Assembly (NCBI GenBank): GCA_016200745.1 | Contig: JACQEF010000266.1 | Coordinates: 1-7,347 of the forward strand | Origin: Chloroflexota bacterium | Lineage (GTDB): Bacteria > Chloroflexota > Limnocylindria > Limnocylindrales > CSP1-4 | Direction of reading: 5' to 3' | DNA: 7,347 bases | Shown: one piece after another, positions 1 through 6,212 of the stretch | Position numbering within the stretch: position 1 is the first letter of the stretch | Layout: each line of letters opens with the position of its first letter | Notes under the pieces: model-generated | The model's input: the letters and a program-made list of their open reading frames with translations, nothing else | Told to the model about the DNA's origin: nothing | Databases searched by the model: none | Translations under genes and position numbers: made by a program

Positions 1-1578
1 ATCTGCGTCATGGACTTCGGGTTCATGGGCGGGTCGATGGGCGCCGTGGTCGGGGAGAAGGTCACCCGGGCCGCGGAGCACGCCCTGGCCACGAGCACGC
101 CGCTGATCGTCGTCAGCGCGTCGGGCGGGGCCCGAATGCAGGAAGGCACGTTCGCGCTGATGCAGCTGGCCAAGACGCTGGCGGCGGTGGAGCGCCTGCG
201 TGGCGCCGGTATCCCGTTCCTGAGCGTCCTGTCCGATCCGACCACCGGCGGCGTGTTCGCCTCGTTCGCCGCGGTTGGCGACGTCAACTTCGCCGAACCG
301 AACGCGCTCATCGGGTTCGCCGGCTCGCGCGTGTCGGCCGGGACGATCGCCCAGGAGCTGCCGGTCGGGTTCCAGCGCTCCGAGTTCCTGTTCACGCACG
401 GCTTCATCGATCGGATCGTGGCCCGTCCGGCGCTGCGCGACGAGCTGGCGCGGCTGCTGCGGCTGCTCCCGGTTCGCCTGGCCGGCGACATCGACGGGAC
501 CGGTCCCGCGACCGACCTGGCGGGATTCCGGCCGTTCTCGTTCCTGAGCTCGCTGGCCGAGCGCGTCGGCGAGATCGGCGTGTTCGACGCGGATCACGGC
601 CCCGCCCCACGCCCGACCACGGAGGCAACCGACCCGCGCGATGCCGTCTGGGCGCGGGTGCAGCTGGCACGCAACCTGCACCGGCCACGCACCCTCGAGT
701 TCGTCGCGGCCATGACCGACGACTTCGTCGAGCTCCACGGCGACCGGCTGTTCGGCGACGACGCCGCGGTCGTGACCGGGATCGCGCGGCTCGACGGGCG
801 GCGGGTCGTGATCGTCGGCCAGCAGAAGGGCGCCGACACCGACGAGAACATCCGTCGCAACTTCGGGATGCCGCATCCCGAGGGCTATCGCAAGGCGATG
901 CGGGTGATGGAGCTCGCGGAGCGCTTCGGGCTGCCGATCGTGACCTTCGTCGACGTTCCGGGCGCCCACCCGGGCGCCGAATCGGAGGAGCGCGGCATCG
1001 CGGAGGCGATCGCCCGCTCGATCGCGCTCATGACCCGGCTGCGCACGCCGATCGTCACCGTGATCACCGGCGAGGGCGGCTCGGGCGGCGCGCTGGCGAT
1101 CGCCGTGGGCGACGTGGTGATCGCCCTCGAGAACGCTGTCTATTCCGTCATCTCGCCCGAGGGCTGCGCCTCGATCCTGTGGCGGACGTCCGACGAGGCG
1201 CCGACGGCCGCGCTCGCGATGCGGATGACCGCCGCCGACCAGCAGGCGCTCGGGGTGATCGACATCGTGGTGCCGGAACCGGCCGCCGGGGCCCACGTCG
1301 AGCCTGCCGAGACCGCCCGGCGCCTCAAGCCGATCATCGTCGACCACCTGGCCGCGCTGGCCGAGCTGCCGATCGACCAGCTCGTCGAGGCCCGCTACCG
1401 GCGCTATCGGGCCATGGGGTCCTACACTGAAGCCGAGATGCCGGAACCCACGCTGCCCGTCGCGGGCCGCGGGCTGGGCGATCGATTGCGCGAGCTCCTC
1501 GGTCCGGGCCGCCGAGTGGTCAGTGGCGCGGTTCCGAGCTGGACACGTGACGAGCCGCCCGCTCGGGAAGAGGTGTAG
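1..1578 (+). CDS. accDA: Acetyl-CoA carboxylase carboxyltransferase, AccD-AccA fusion, 5' end missing
   Basis: Cytoplasmic enzyme half that transfers carboxylate from biotin on AccB to acetyl-CoA, giving malonyl-CoA. The frame is open from base 1, so the gene begins upstream and its AccD zinc-finger region lies outside the window. Counting from the Met codon at base 10 (internal, not the start), residues 1-157 are the AccD beta core: FMGGSMGAVVGEK, SASGGARMQEG (36-46), DPTTGGVFASFA, GFAGSRVSAGT and FQRSEFL. Residues about 210-470 are the AccA alpha core: VQLARNLHRPRTL, HGDRLFGDD, QQKGADT, RRNFGMPHPEGYRKA (282-296), GEGGSGGALAI (354-364) and NAVYSVISPEGCASILW. In this family GAYPG is usual; here it is GAHPG. 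The join is a roughly 50-residue linker in place of most of the alpha N-terminal helices, and about 50 residues follow the usual AccA end. The next gene starts 2 bases after the stop. Single-chain AccDA is known in several bacteria; assignment is secure. Confidence 0.96.
   Translation: MCVMDFGFMGGSMGAVVGEKVTRAAEHALATSTPLIVVSASGGARMQEGTFALMQLAKTLAAVERLRGAGIPFLSVLSDPTTGGVFASFAAVGDVNFAEPNALIGFAGSRVSAGTIAQELPVGFQRSEFLFTHGFIDRIVARPALRDELARLLRLLPVRLAGDIDGTGPATDLAGFRPFSFLSSLAERVGEIGVFDADHGPAPRPTTEATDPRDAVWARVQLARNLHRPRTLEFVAAMTDDFVELHGDRLFGDDAAVVTGIARLDGRRVVIVGQQKGADTDENIRRNFGMPHPEGYRKAMRVMELAERFGLPIVTFVDVPGAHPGAESEERGIAEAIARSIALMTRLRTPIVTVITGEGGSGGALAIAVGDVVIALENAVYSVISPEGCASILWRTSDEAPTAALAMRMTAADQQALGVIDIVVPEPAAGAHVEPAETARRLKPIIVDHLAALAELPIDQLVEARYRRYRAMGSYTEAEMPEPTLPVAGRGLGDRLRELLGPGRRVVSGAVPSWTRDEPPAREEV
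1565..1573 (+). promoter_or_regulatory. Ribosome binding site for the AccB-like gene
   Basis: The purine-rich stretch GGGAAGAGG ends 7 bases before the GTG at 1581. It lies inside the last codons of accDA and supports the GTG start, which otherwise sits only 2 bases after the accDA stop. Confidence 0.6.
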
Positions 1579-1580
1579 CC

Positions 1581-2243
1581 GTGCCCGACGCGATCAGGTC
1601 CGAGGCCCACGAGGCACACGCCGAGGCGAACGCCGAAGGCCGTGCCGTCGATCGCGCCGCCATCGCCGAGTCCATCGGTGAGCTCCTGCCGGCGCTGATC
1701 GCCAAGCTGGGCGCCACGGGCCTGGCCGAGCTCGAGGTCCGCCAGGACGCTCTCCGGATCCGTCTCCGCCGGCCGGTCGATGGCAGTGCCTCGCGCGATC
1801 GACGAAGCACCGATCGAACGGACCGGGCGGACCGTGGCGATCGTCCGGGCCGCGCCGGCTCGGCCGCCTCGGGCACCTCCCATCCGATCGGCCTGTCGGC
1901 GGTCGGTCCGGGTCGCGACGGTCGCGAGGGCGGAGCGCGCGACGACGGGCGAGCGGTCGCGACATCCCCCGCGGTCGGCATCTTCCAGCCCCGCTCGAGC
2001 ATCCGGGCCGGGACGCGCGTCCGGGCCGGCGATCGGATCGGGACGGTCGACATGCTCGGCGTGCCGCAGGACGTCGTGGCGCCGAGCGACGGCGTCGTCG
2101 GCGCCAACCTGGTCGAGCCCGGCGACGCGGTCGAGTACGGCCAGGGCCTGGTCGTCATCGAGTTCGCCTCGGCGACGCCCGGTGCGGACCCGGCCGGATC
2201 GCCTGTCGCCGCCGCGGCGGCACCGGCGATGACGGATCGCTGA
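1581..2243 (+). CDS. AccB-like (BCCP-like) protein without a biotin-attachment lysine; BADC-like
   Basis: A 220-residue protein with the two-part layout of a biotin carboxyl carrier protein. Residues about 26-64 match the AccB N-terminal region (IGELLPALIAKLGATGLAEL, then RIRLRRP), and residues about 128-196 match the C-terminal biotinyl/lipoyl barrel (VGIFQPR, RAGDRIG, VAPSDGVVGANLVEPGDAVE, GLVVIEF). Aligned without gaps to the canonical AccB in this same window, the biotin hairpin reads VDMLGVPQD where that one reads IEAMKLFNE, so the biotinylated lysine is Gly160 (codon 2058-2060). The only lysine in the whole protein is Lys42. The thumb segment is also about six residues shorter, and the linker (about 69-124) is an Asp-Arg-rich mixed-charge stretch instead of Pro/Ala-rich. 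The frame is intact, has a good ribosome binding site and is packed 2 bases from both accDA and accC, so decay is unlikely. Lost biotinylation is a strong inference; a structural or regulatory role in the carboxylase, like plant BADC, is a hypothesis. Confidence 0.88.
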   Translation: MPDAIRSEAHEAHAEANAEGRAVDRAAIAESIGELLPALIAKLGATGLAELEVRQDALRIRLRRPVDGSASRDRRSTDRTDRADRGDRPGRAGSAASGTSHPIGLSAVGPGRDGREGGARDDGRAVATSPAVGIFQPRSSIRAGTRVRAGDRIGTVDMLGVPQDVVAPSDGVVGANLVEPGDAVEYGQGLVVIEFASATPGADPAGSPVAAAAAPAMTDR

Positions 2244-2245
2244 TC

Positions 2246-3616
2246 GTGTTCCGCAAGATCCTCATCGCCAACCGCGGGGAGATCGCCCTCCGGATCCTGC
2301 GGGCCTGCCGCGTCCTCGGCGTCGAATCGGTCGTGGCCTACAGCGAGGCCGATCGCGAATCGCTGCCGGTGCAGCTGGCCGACGAGGCGATCTGCATCGG
2401 GCCGGCTGACGCGAAGCGCTCGTACCTGTCGGCCTCGGCGGTCATCTCGGCCGCGCTGGTCACTGGCTGCGACGCGATCCACCCGGGCTACGGCTTCCTG
2501 TCCGAGGACGAGAGCTTCGCCGACGTCGTGGCCGCCCACGACCTGACGTTCATCGGACCCTCCGCGGCCGTCCTCGAGAAGTTCGGGAGCAAGGCGGGGA
2601 CGCGTGAGCTGTTTGCCGCGCACGGCCTGCCGACCATCCCGGGCTCCCACGGCATGCTGCGCGACGAGCTCCATGCCCTGGGCGAAGCGGAGCGGATCGG
2701 CTACCCGGTCCTGATCAAGCCGTCCGCCGGCGGTGGCGGCAAGGGCATGCGCATGGTCCGCACCGCGCGCGAGCTCGAATCCGCGCTGCGGGTCTGCCGC
2801 TCGGAGGCGAAGGCCGCCTTCGGCGACGATTCGCTCTACCTCGAGAAGTGGCTCGACGAGAACCGCCACGTCGAGATCCAGGTCGCGGTCGACCGCTACG
2901 GCCACGGCGTCCACCTCGGGGAGCGCGACTGCTCGGTCCAGCGCCGCCACCAGAAGATCATCGAGGAGGCACCGACGCCGGCGCTGTCCGATGCCGCCAG
3001 GCTGGAGCTCGCCGAGCTCGCGTCTCGCGCATCGGTCGCCGCCGGCTACGAGAACGTCGGCACGCTCGAGTTCCTGGTCGATGCCGCCGGAGCCTTCTAC
3101 TTCATCGAGATCAACTGCCGGATCCAGGTCGAGCATCCCGTCACCGAGATGCTGACCGGCATCGACATGGTGGCGCTCCAGATCCGGATCGCCGCCGGCG
3201 AGCCGCTCGGCTTCAGCCAGCCGGACGTCCAGCTGCGCGGGCACGCCATCGAGTTCCGGGTCAACGCCGAGGATGCCGCCCATGACTTCCGGCCGGGCGC
3301 CGGCCTGGTCGAGCGCTACCACGCCCCGGGCGGCCCGGGCGTCCGGATGGATTCGCACCTGTTCAGCGGCTACGACGTGCCACCGTTCTACGACTCGCTG
3401 CTCGGCAAGCTGATCGTCTGGGGCCCGGACCGGACGACCGCGATCGCGCGGAGCCGTGTGGCGCTCGACGAGCTCGTGGTCGAAGGCGTCGCCACCAACG
3501 TCGCCATCCACCAGGCGATGCTGCTCAACGAGACCTTCCTCGAGGGCCGGATGACGACGAACCTCCTCGACCGGGTCGGCAGCGCCGCCTTCCTCGCCGC
3601 CGCCGCCCGCGGATGA
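2246..3616 (+). CDS. accC: Biotin carboxylase subunit of acetyl-CoA carboxylase
   Basis: ATP-dependent carboxylation of the biotin carried on AccB using bicarbonate, the first half-reaction of acetyl-CoA carboxylase. The product is 456 residues, close to the usual ~450, with all three parts: N-terminal domain (FRKILIANRGEIALRI, HPGYGFLSE), ATP-grasp domain with the glycine-rich lid (KPSAGGGGKGMRMV, 158-171) and C-terminal domain (HAIEFRVNAED, 333-343). Catalytic and ligand residues known in E. coli AccC are visible: Lys116, Lys158, His208, the HQK at 235-237, Glu275, Glu288, Asn290, Arg292, Glu296 and Arg338. The usual NTRIQVEHP reads NCRIQVEHP. The GTG start, 2 bases after the previous stop, is chosen because it yields the standard short N-terminus; there is no strong Shine-Dalgarno, so translation is probably coupled. 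There is no fused BCCP domain, so it must use a separate carrier, presumably the one at 6209-6748. Confidence 0.97.
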   Translation: MFRKILIANRGEIALRILRACRVLGVESVVAYSEADRESLPVQLADEAICIGPADAKRSYLSASAVISAALVTGCDAIHPGYGFLSEDESFADVVAAHDLTFIGPSAAVLEKFGSKAGTRELFAAHGLPTIPGSHGMLRDELHALGEAERIGYPVLIKPSAGGGGKGMRMVRTARELESALRVCRSEAKAAFGDDSLYLEKWLDENRHVEIQVAVDRYGHGVHLGERDCSVQRRHQKIIEEAPTPALSDAARLELAELASRASVAAGYENVGTLEFLVDAAGAFYFIEINCRIQVEHPVTEMLTGIDMVALQIRIAAGEPLGFSQPDVQLRGHAIEFRVNAEDAAHDFRPGAGLVERYHAPGGPGVRMDSHLFSGYDVPPFYDSLLGKLIVWGPDRTTAIARSRVALDELVVEGVATNVAIHQAMLLNETFLEGRMTTNLLDRVGSAAFLAAAARG

Positions 3617-3738
3617 GCGTGACCGTTCGCGGCCTCGGGATGCACACCTGCACGGAGTTCCTCGCTGGCGGGCGGCCCGACCATCGACACTTGGCGCCAG
3701 CGAACCCTGGCGCGCCACCGACCCGGAGCTGCCCGTGA
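3613..3738 (+). CDS. Possible 41-codon ORF filling the accC-fabZ gap
   Basis: An ATG overlaps the accC stop as ATGA (3613-3616) and the frame ends in a TGA that overlaps the fabZ GTG as GTGA (3735-3738). The 41-residue product starts MSVTVRGLGMHTCTEFLAGG and has no transmembrane segment or known domain. About 33 of 40 codons end in G or C, which fits the neighbours but is also expected by chance at this base composition. There is no clear Shine-Dalgarno. The LGxH..xEF pattern near the start faintly recalls the N-terminus of S-adenosylmethionine decarboxylase (SpeD), so this could be a truncated remnant, but the match is too short to rely on. It may instead be a coupling mini-cistron, or chance. 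Confidence 0.25.
   Translation: MSVTVRGLGMHTCTEFLAGGRPDHRHLAPANPGAPPTRSCP
3692..3717 (+). repeat. Imperfect inverted repeat (hairpin) upstream of fabZ
   Basis: GCGCCAG (3694-3700) and CTGGCGC (3707-3713) form a perfect 7-bp stem around a 6-base loop, CGAACC. An alternative pairing, TGGCG with CGCCA around CCAG/CTGG with a 2-base bulge, extends it to 9 bp. No T-run follows, so it is not a standard intrinsic terminator. It may tune fabZ translation or mRNA processing, since it ends 7 bases before the fabZ Shine-Dalgarno. It could also be chance in GC-rich DNA. Confidence 0.4.
3725..3728 (+). promoter_or_regulatory. fabZ: Ribosome binding site for fabZ
   Basis: GGAG lies 6 bases before the GTG at 3735. 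It decides the fabZ start: upstream in the same frame there is no ATG, GTG or TTG in the accC-fabZ gap. Confidence 0.55.
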
Positions 3739-4193
3739 CCCAGTCCACCGTCCATACGACCGCCGAGATCCAGGCGCTGATCCCGCACCGCTGGCCGTTC
3801 CTGCTCGTCGATCGGATCGTCGAGTACGACGCCGACGCCAAACGGATCGTCGGGCTCAAGGGCGTCACGGCGAGCGAGTGGTTCTTCCAGGGCCACTTTC
3901 CGGACCTGCCGGTCATGCCGGGCGTGCTCCAGGTCGAGGCCCTCGCCCAGACGATGGCCGTGTACGTCGCCAGGCAGCCCGGGTTCGGGGACCGCATCGG
4001 CCTGTTCGCGGGCATCGACGACTGCCGCTTCAAGCGCGTCGTCAACCCAGGCGACACGCTTCGTCTCGAGGTCACGATGGACAAGCTCGGCGGCCGGTTC
4101 GGCCGGGGTCGCGGCGTAGCCAGCGTCGACGGCGAGATCGCCTGCGAGGCGACGCTCAGCTTCATCATCCCGGGGCCGGGGTTGCTCCGATGA
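3735..4193 (+). CDS. fabZ: 3-hydroxyacyl-[acyl-carrier-protein] dehydratase FabZ
   Basis: Dehydrates 3-hydroxyacyl-ACP to trans-2-enoyl-ACP in type II fatty acid elongation, in the cytoplasm. The 152-residue length is typical. It is a single hot-dog domain with the FabZ signature: LIPHRWPFLLVDRI (15-28), WFFQGHFPDLPVMPGVLQVE (49-68) and ALAQT. The catalytic pair His54 and Glu68 stands at the same positions as in E. coli FabZ. The central helix sequence fits FabZ and not FabA. It starts with GTG behind a GGAG, about 120 bases after accC, and its TGA overlaps the ATG of the next gene (ATGA, 4190-4193). No lpx genes are nearby, so its role here is membrane fatty acid synthesis, not lipid A supply. 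Confidence 0.96.
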   Translation: MTQSTVHTTAEIQALIPHRWPFLLVDRIVEYDADAKRIVGLKGVTASEWFFQGHFPDLPVMPGVLQVEALAQTMAVYVARQPGFGDRIGLFAGIDDCRFKRVVNPGDTLRLEVTMDKLGGRFGRGRGVASVDGEIACEATLSFIIPGPGLLR

Positions 4194-4936
4194 CCCGGTT
4201 CGTTGTCCTGTCGGATGTCCACGGCAACGCCGTCGCCCTGGAAGCCGTGCGCAAGGCGCTCCGCGGCGAGAAGCCGGACTTCGTGGGCATCGCCGGGGAT
4301 CTCGTGTTCAACGGCCCCGATCCGGCTGGGGCGGTCGACCTGCTCCGCGAGATGGAGTCGGACGGCGCGGTCATCGTCAGCGGGAACACGGACGTCGCGG
4401 TGGCCGACTTCGACTACGCGGCCGCGTTCCCGTGGTTCAGCGACGGCGTGCCCGACACCTTCCGGGCCGCCGCCGAATGGGCGCACGACGCGCTCGGCGA
4501 CGAACGGGTGGCCTGGCTCCGGGGCCTGCCCGCCGAGCGACGCCTGTGGGCCGACGACGGGACGATGGTGGTGGTCTGTCACGCGTCGCCCGGGTCGCAG
4601 ACGAGCGGCTTCGACCAGTCGCTCGACCCGAGTGTCACGATCGAACGCGTGTCGCGCACGGACGCCCGCGTGATCGCCTGCGGGCACACCCACCTGCCCG
4701 AAATCCGCAACCTCGGCTGGAAGCTCATCGTCAACGACGGGTCCGCGGGCTACGTCTTCGACGGCGAGCCCACGGCGTCGTGGGCCCGGATCGACGTCGT
4801 CGACGGCGAGGTCCAGGCCGAGATCCGCCGCACCGAGTTCGACGTCCTCGCCGTCGCGAATGCGATCTCGGCGCGAGGCCTTCCAGGCGACGTGTATCGC
4901 GCCGCGACGGTGCGCACCGGGAAGCTGGTGCGATGA
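4190..4936 (+). CDS. Calcineurin-like metallophosphoesterase (YfcE/MJ0936-type), substrate unknown
   Basis: A 248-residue soluble protein with the binuclear-metal phosphoesterase motifs in order: SDVHGN (8-13; Asp9, His11), GDLVFNGPDP (36-45; Asp37), SGNTD (64-68; Asn66), CHASP (130-134; His131) and GHTHLP (165-170; His166, His168). The C-terminal stretch, FDVLAVANAISARGLPGD, resembles the tail seen in many small DVHGN phosphoesterases. The family cleaves phosphomono- or phosphodiesters with Mn, Fe or similar metals; substrates range widely and cannot be read from sequence. I chose the ATG at 4190 because it gives the exact family N-terminus and overlaps the fabZ stop as ATGA; longer in-frame starts lie inside fabZ. 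The overlap implies co-translation with fatty acid genes. There is no signal peptide. It is unlike LpxH in lacking any lipid A context. Confidence 0.9.
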   Translation: MTRFVVLSDVHGNAVALEAVRKALRGEKPDFVGIAGDLVFNGPDPAGAVDLLREMESDGAVIVSGNTDVAVADFDYAAAFPWFSDGVPDTFRAAAEWAHDALGDERVAWLRGLPAERRLWADDGTMVVVCHASPGSQTSGFDQSLDPSVTIERVSRTDARVIACGHTHLPEIRNLGWKLIVNDGSAGYVFDGEPTASWARIDVVDGEVQAEIRRTEFDVLAVANAISARGLPGDVYRAATVRTGKLVR

Positions 4937-4959
4937 GCCGGGCCGGCTGGTTGCCATGA
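4933..4959 (+). other. 8-codon mini-ORF linking the phosphoesterase to fabF
   Basis: ATG at 4933 overlaps the phosphoesterase stop (ATGA, 4933-4936). The frame encodes MSRAGWLP and stops at 4957-4959, overlapping the fabF ATG (ATGA, 4956-4959). A weak Shine-Dalgarno, GGGAAG (4919-4924), lies 8 bases before it, while fabF itself has no convincing one. It could pass ribosomes on to fabF by re-initiation. With so few codons, chance is a serious alternative. Confidence 0.25.
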
Positions 4960-6212
4960 GCGACCGACGTCGTGTGGTCGTGACCGGCATGGGCATGGTC
5001 ACCGCCCTTGGCAACGACCTGCCGTCGACCTGGTCGGGCCTGGTGGCCGGTCGTTCCGGGGTGACCACCATCGACGCGTTCGATCCGTCGCGCCTGACTG
5101 CGAGGATCGCCGCGGAGGTCCACGACTTCGATGCCAGCGGCGTCCTCGGCCGCAAGGAGATCCGGCGGACGGACCGCTACATCCAGCTCGGCCTGGTGGC
5201 GGCGCGCGAGGCGATCGAGTCGGCCGCCCTGCCCGAGCGCTTCGAAGGCGAGCTCGCGGAGCGGACGGGCGTCATCCTCGGGACCGGTCTCGGCGGCGTG
5301 GGCACCCTCATCGAGGGCATCTCCGCCAACGCGCTCCGCGGCCCCGACCGGATCAGCCCGTTCGTGATCCCGATGGGCATTCCGAACATTGGGTCGGGCC
5401 AGCTCGCCATCCAGTTCGGGATGACCGGTCCCAACTTCACCACGGTCTCGGCCTGCGCCACGGGCGGCCATGCCATCGGCGAATCGAGCGAGATCATCCG
5501 CCGCGGCGATGCCGACGTGATGATCGCGGGGGGCTCCGAGGCCAGCATCTACGAGGCGATCGTGGGGGCCTTCGCCGCCATGCGCGCCGTCTCCACCCGG
5601 AATGACGACCCGGCCCGGGCGTCACGGCCGTTCGATCGCGCCCGCGACGGGTTCGTCATCGGCGAGGGGTCCGGCGTGCTGGTCCTCGAGGCGCTCGATC
5701 ACGCCGAGGCGCGCGGCGCCACGATCTTCGCCGAGCTCGCCGGCTACGGCGCGACGGCCGACGCCTCGCACATCACGCTGCCCGCGCCCGGCGGGATCGG
5801 GGCGGTCCGGGCGGCCCGGCGGGCGCTCGAGAAGGCGGGCATGGACGCGACCGGGATCGACCATGTCAACGCCCATGCGACGTCCACGCCGGAAGGCGAC
5901 CCGGCCGAGCTCCAGGCGATCCGCACGATCTTCGGTGACCGCGCCGAGCAGGTCCCGGTCACCGCCAACAAGTCGATGCTCGGGCATACGCTGGGCGCGG
6001 CCGGGGCGATCGAGGCGATCGCCTCGATCCTGACGATCCGCGACGGCTGCATCCCGCCGACCATCAACCTGACCGATCCCGACCCGCAGGCGGCCGGGCT
6101 CGACCTCACGCCGAACCGCGTCGCGAAGCGCCGGGTGGATGCGGTCCTGAGCAACTCGTTCGGGTTCGGCGGGCAGAACACCGCCCTCATCCTCCGGCGG
6201 TGGGACGGATGA
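4956..6212 (+). CDS. fabF: 3-oxoacyl-[acyl-carrier-protein] synthase II FabF
   Basis: Condenses malonyl-ACP with a growing acyl-ACP, the elongating step of type II fatty acid synthesis. The 418 residues match the usual ~413. The thiolase fold is complete: RRVVVTGMGMVTALGND at the N-terminus, the nucleophile in VSACATGGHAIGE (Cys167), NAHATSTPEGDPAE (His307), NKSMLGHTLGAAGAIEA (Lys339, His344) and the C-terminal SNSFGFGGQNTALI. These residues are the Cys-His-His triad plus lysine of the family, each offset by four from E. coli FabF. The ATG at 4956 is chosen because only this start gives the family N-terminus; the open frame extends upstream to 4860 but into the phosphoesterase gene. There is no good Shine-Dalgarno, so coupling is likely. 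Its TGA overlaps the accB ATG. Confidence 0.97.
   Translation: MSDRRRVVVTGMGMVTALGNDLPSTWSGLVAGRSGVTTIDAFDPSRLTARIAAEVHDFDASGVLGRKEIRRTDRYIQLGLVAAREAIESAALPERFEGELAERTGVILGTGLGGVGTLIEGISANALRGPDRISPFVIPMGIPNIGSGQLAIQFGMTGPNFTTVSACATGGHAIGESSEIIRRGDADVMIAGGSEASIYEAIVGAFAAMRAVSTRNDDPARASRPFDRARDGFVIGEGSGVLVLEALDHAEARGATIFAELAGYGATADASHITLPAPGGIGAVRAARRALEKAGMDATGIDHVNAHATSTPEGDPAELQAIRTIFGDRAEQVPVTANKSMLGHTLGAAGAIEAIASILTIRDGCIPPTINLTDPDPQAAGLDLTPNRVAKRRVDAVLSNSFGFGGQNTALILRRWDG

Noticed and set aside
1581..2243. Pseudogene or frameshift as the explanation for the missing biotin lysine
   Set aside because: The frame is intact at both ends of the biotinyl domain, the alignment to the other AccB is gapless, and the start has a good ribosome binding site.
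3116..3121. Thr to Cys change in the AccC NxRIQVEHP motif as a loss of function
   Set aside because: The flanking catalytic Asn290 and Arg292 are kept; this position is not a known catalytic residue, so natural variation is the simpler reading.
3692..3717. Rho-independent terminator after accC
   Set aside because: There is a stem-loop but no T-run behind it, and the tight downstream genes argue for read-through.
3878..4189. N-terminal extension of the phosphoesterase frame into fabZ
   Set aside because: The extra ~100 residues are an out-of-frame reading of fabZ; the family N-terminus begins at the ATG at 4190.
4860..4955. N-terminal extension of fabF
   Set aside because: It overlaps the phosphoesterase C-terminus and lacks fabF family similarity; the ATG at 4956 gives the standard start.
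1520..5155. Very long open frame on the minus strand (about 1,200 codons)
   Set aside because: It runs antisense through accC, fabZ, the phosphoesterase and others, whose family matches are unambiguous. Strong G/C preference at third codon positions removes stops from the opposite strand. Its translation is low-complexity Arg/Asp/Gly/Val with no recognisable domain.
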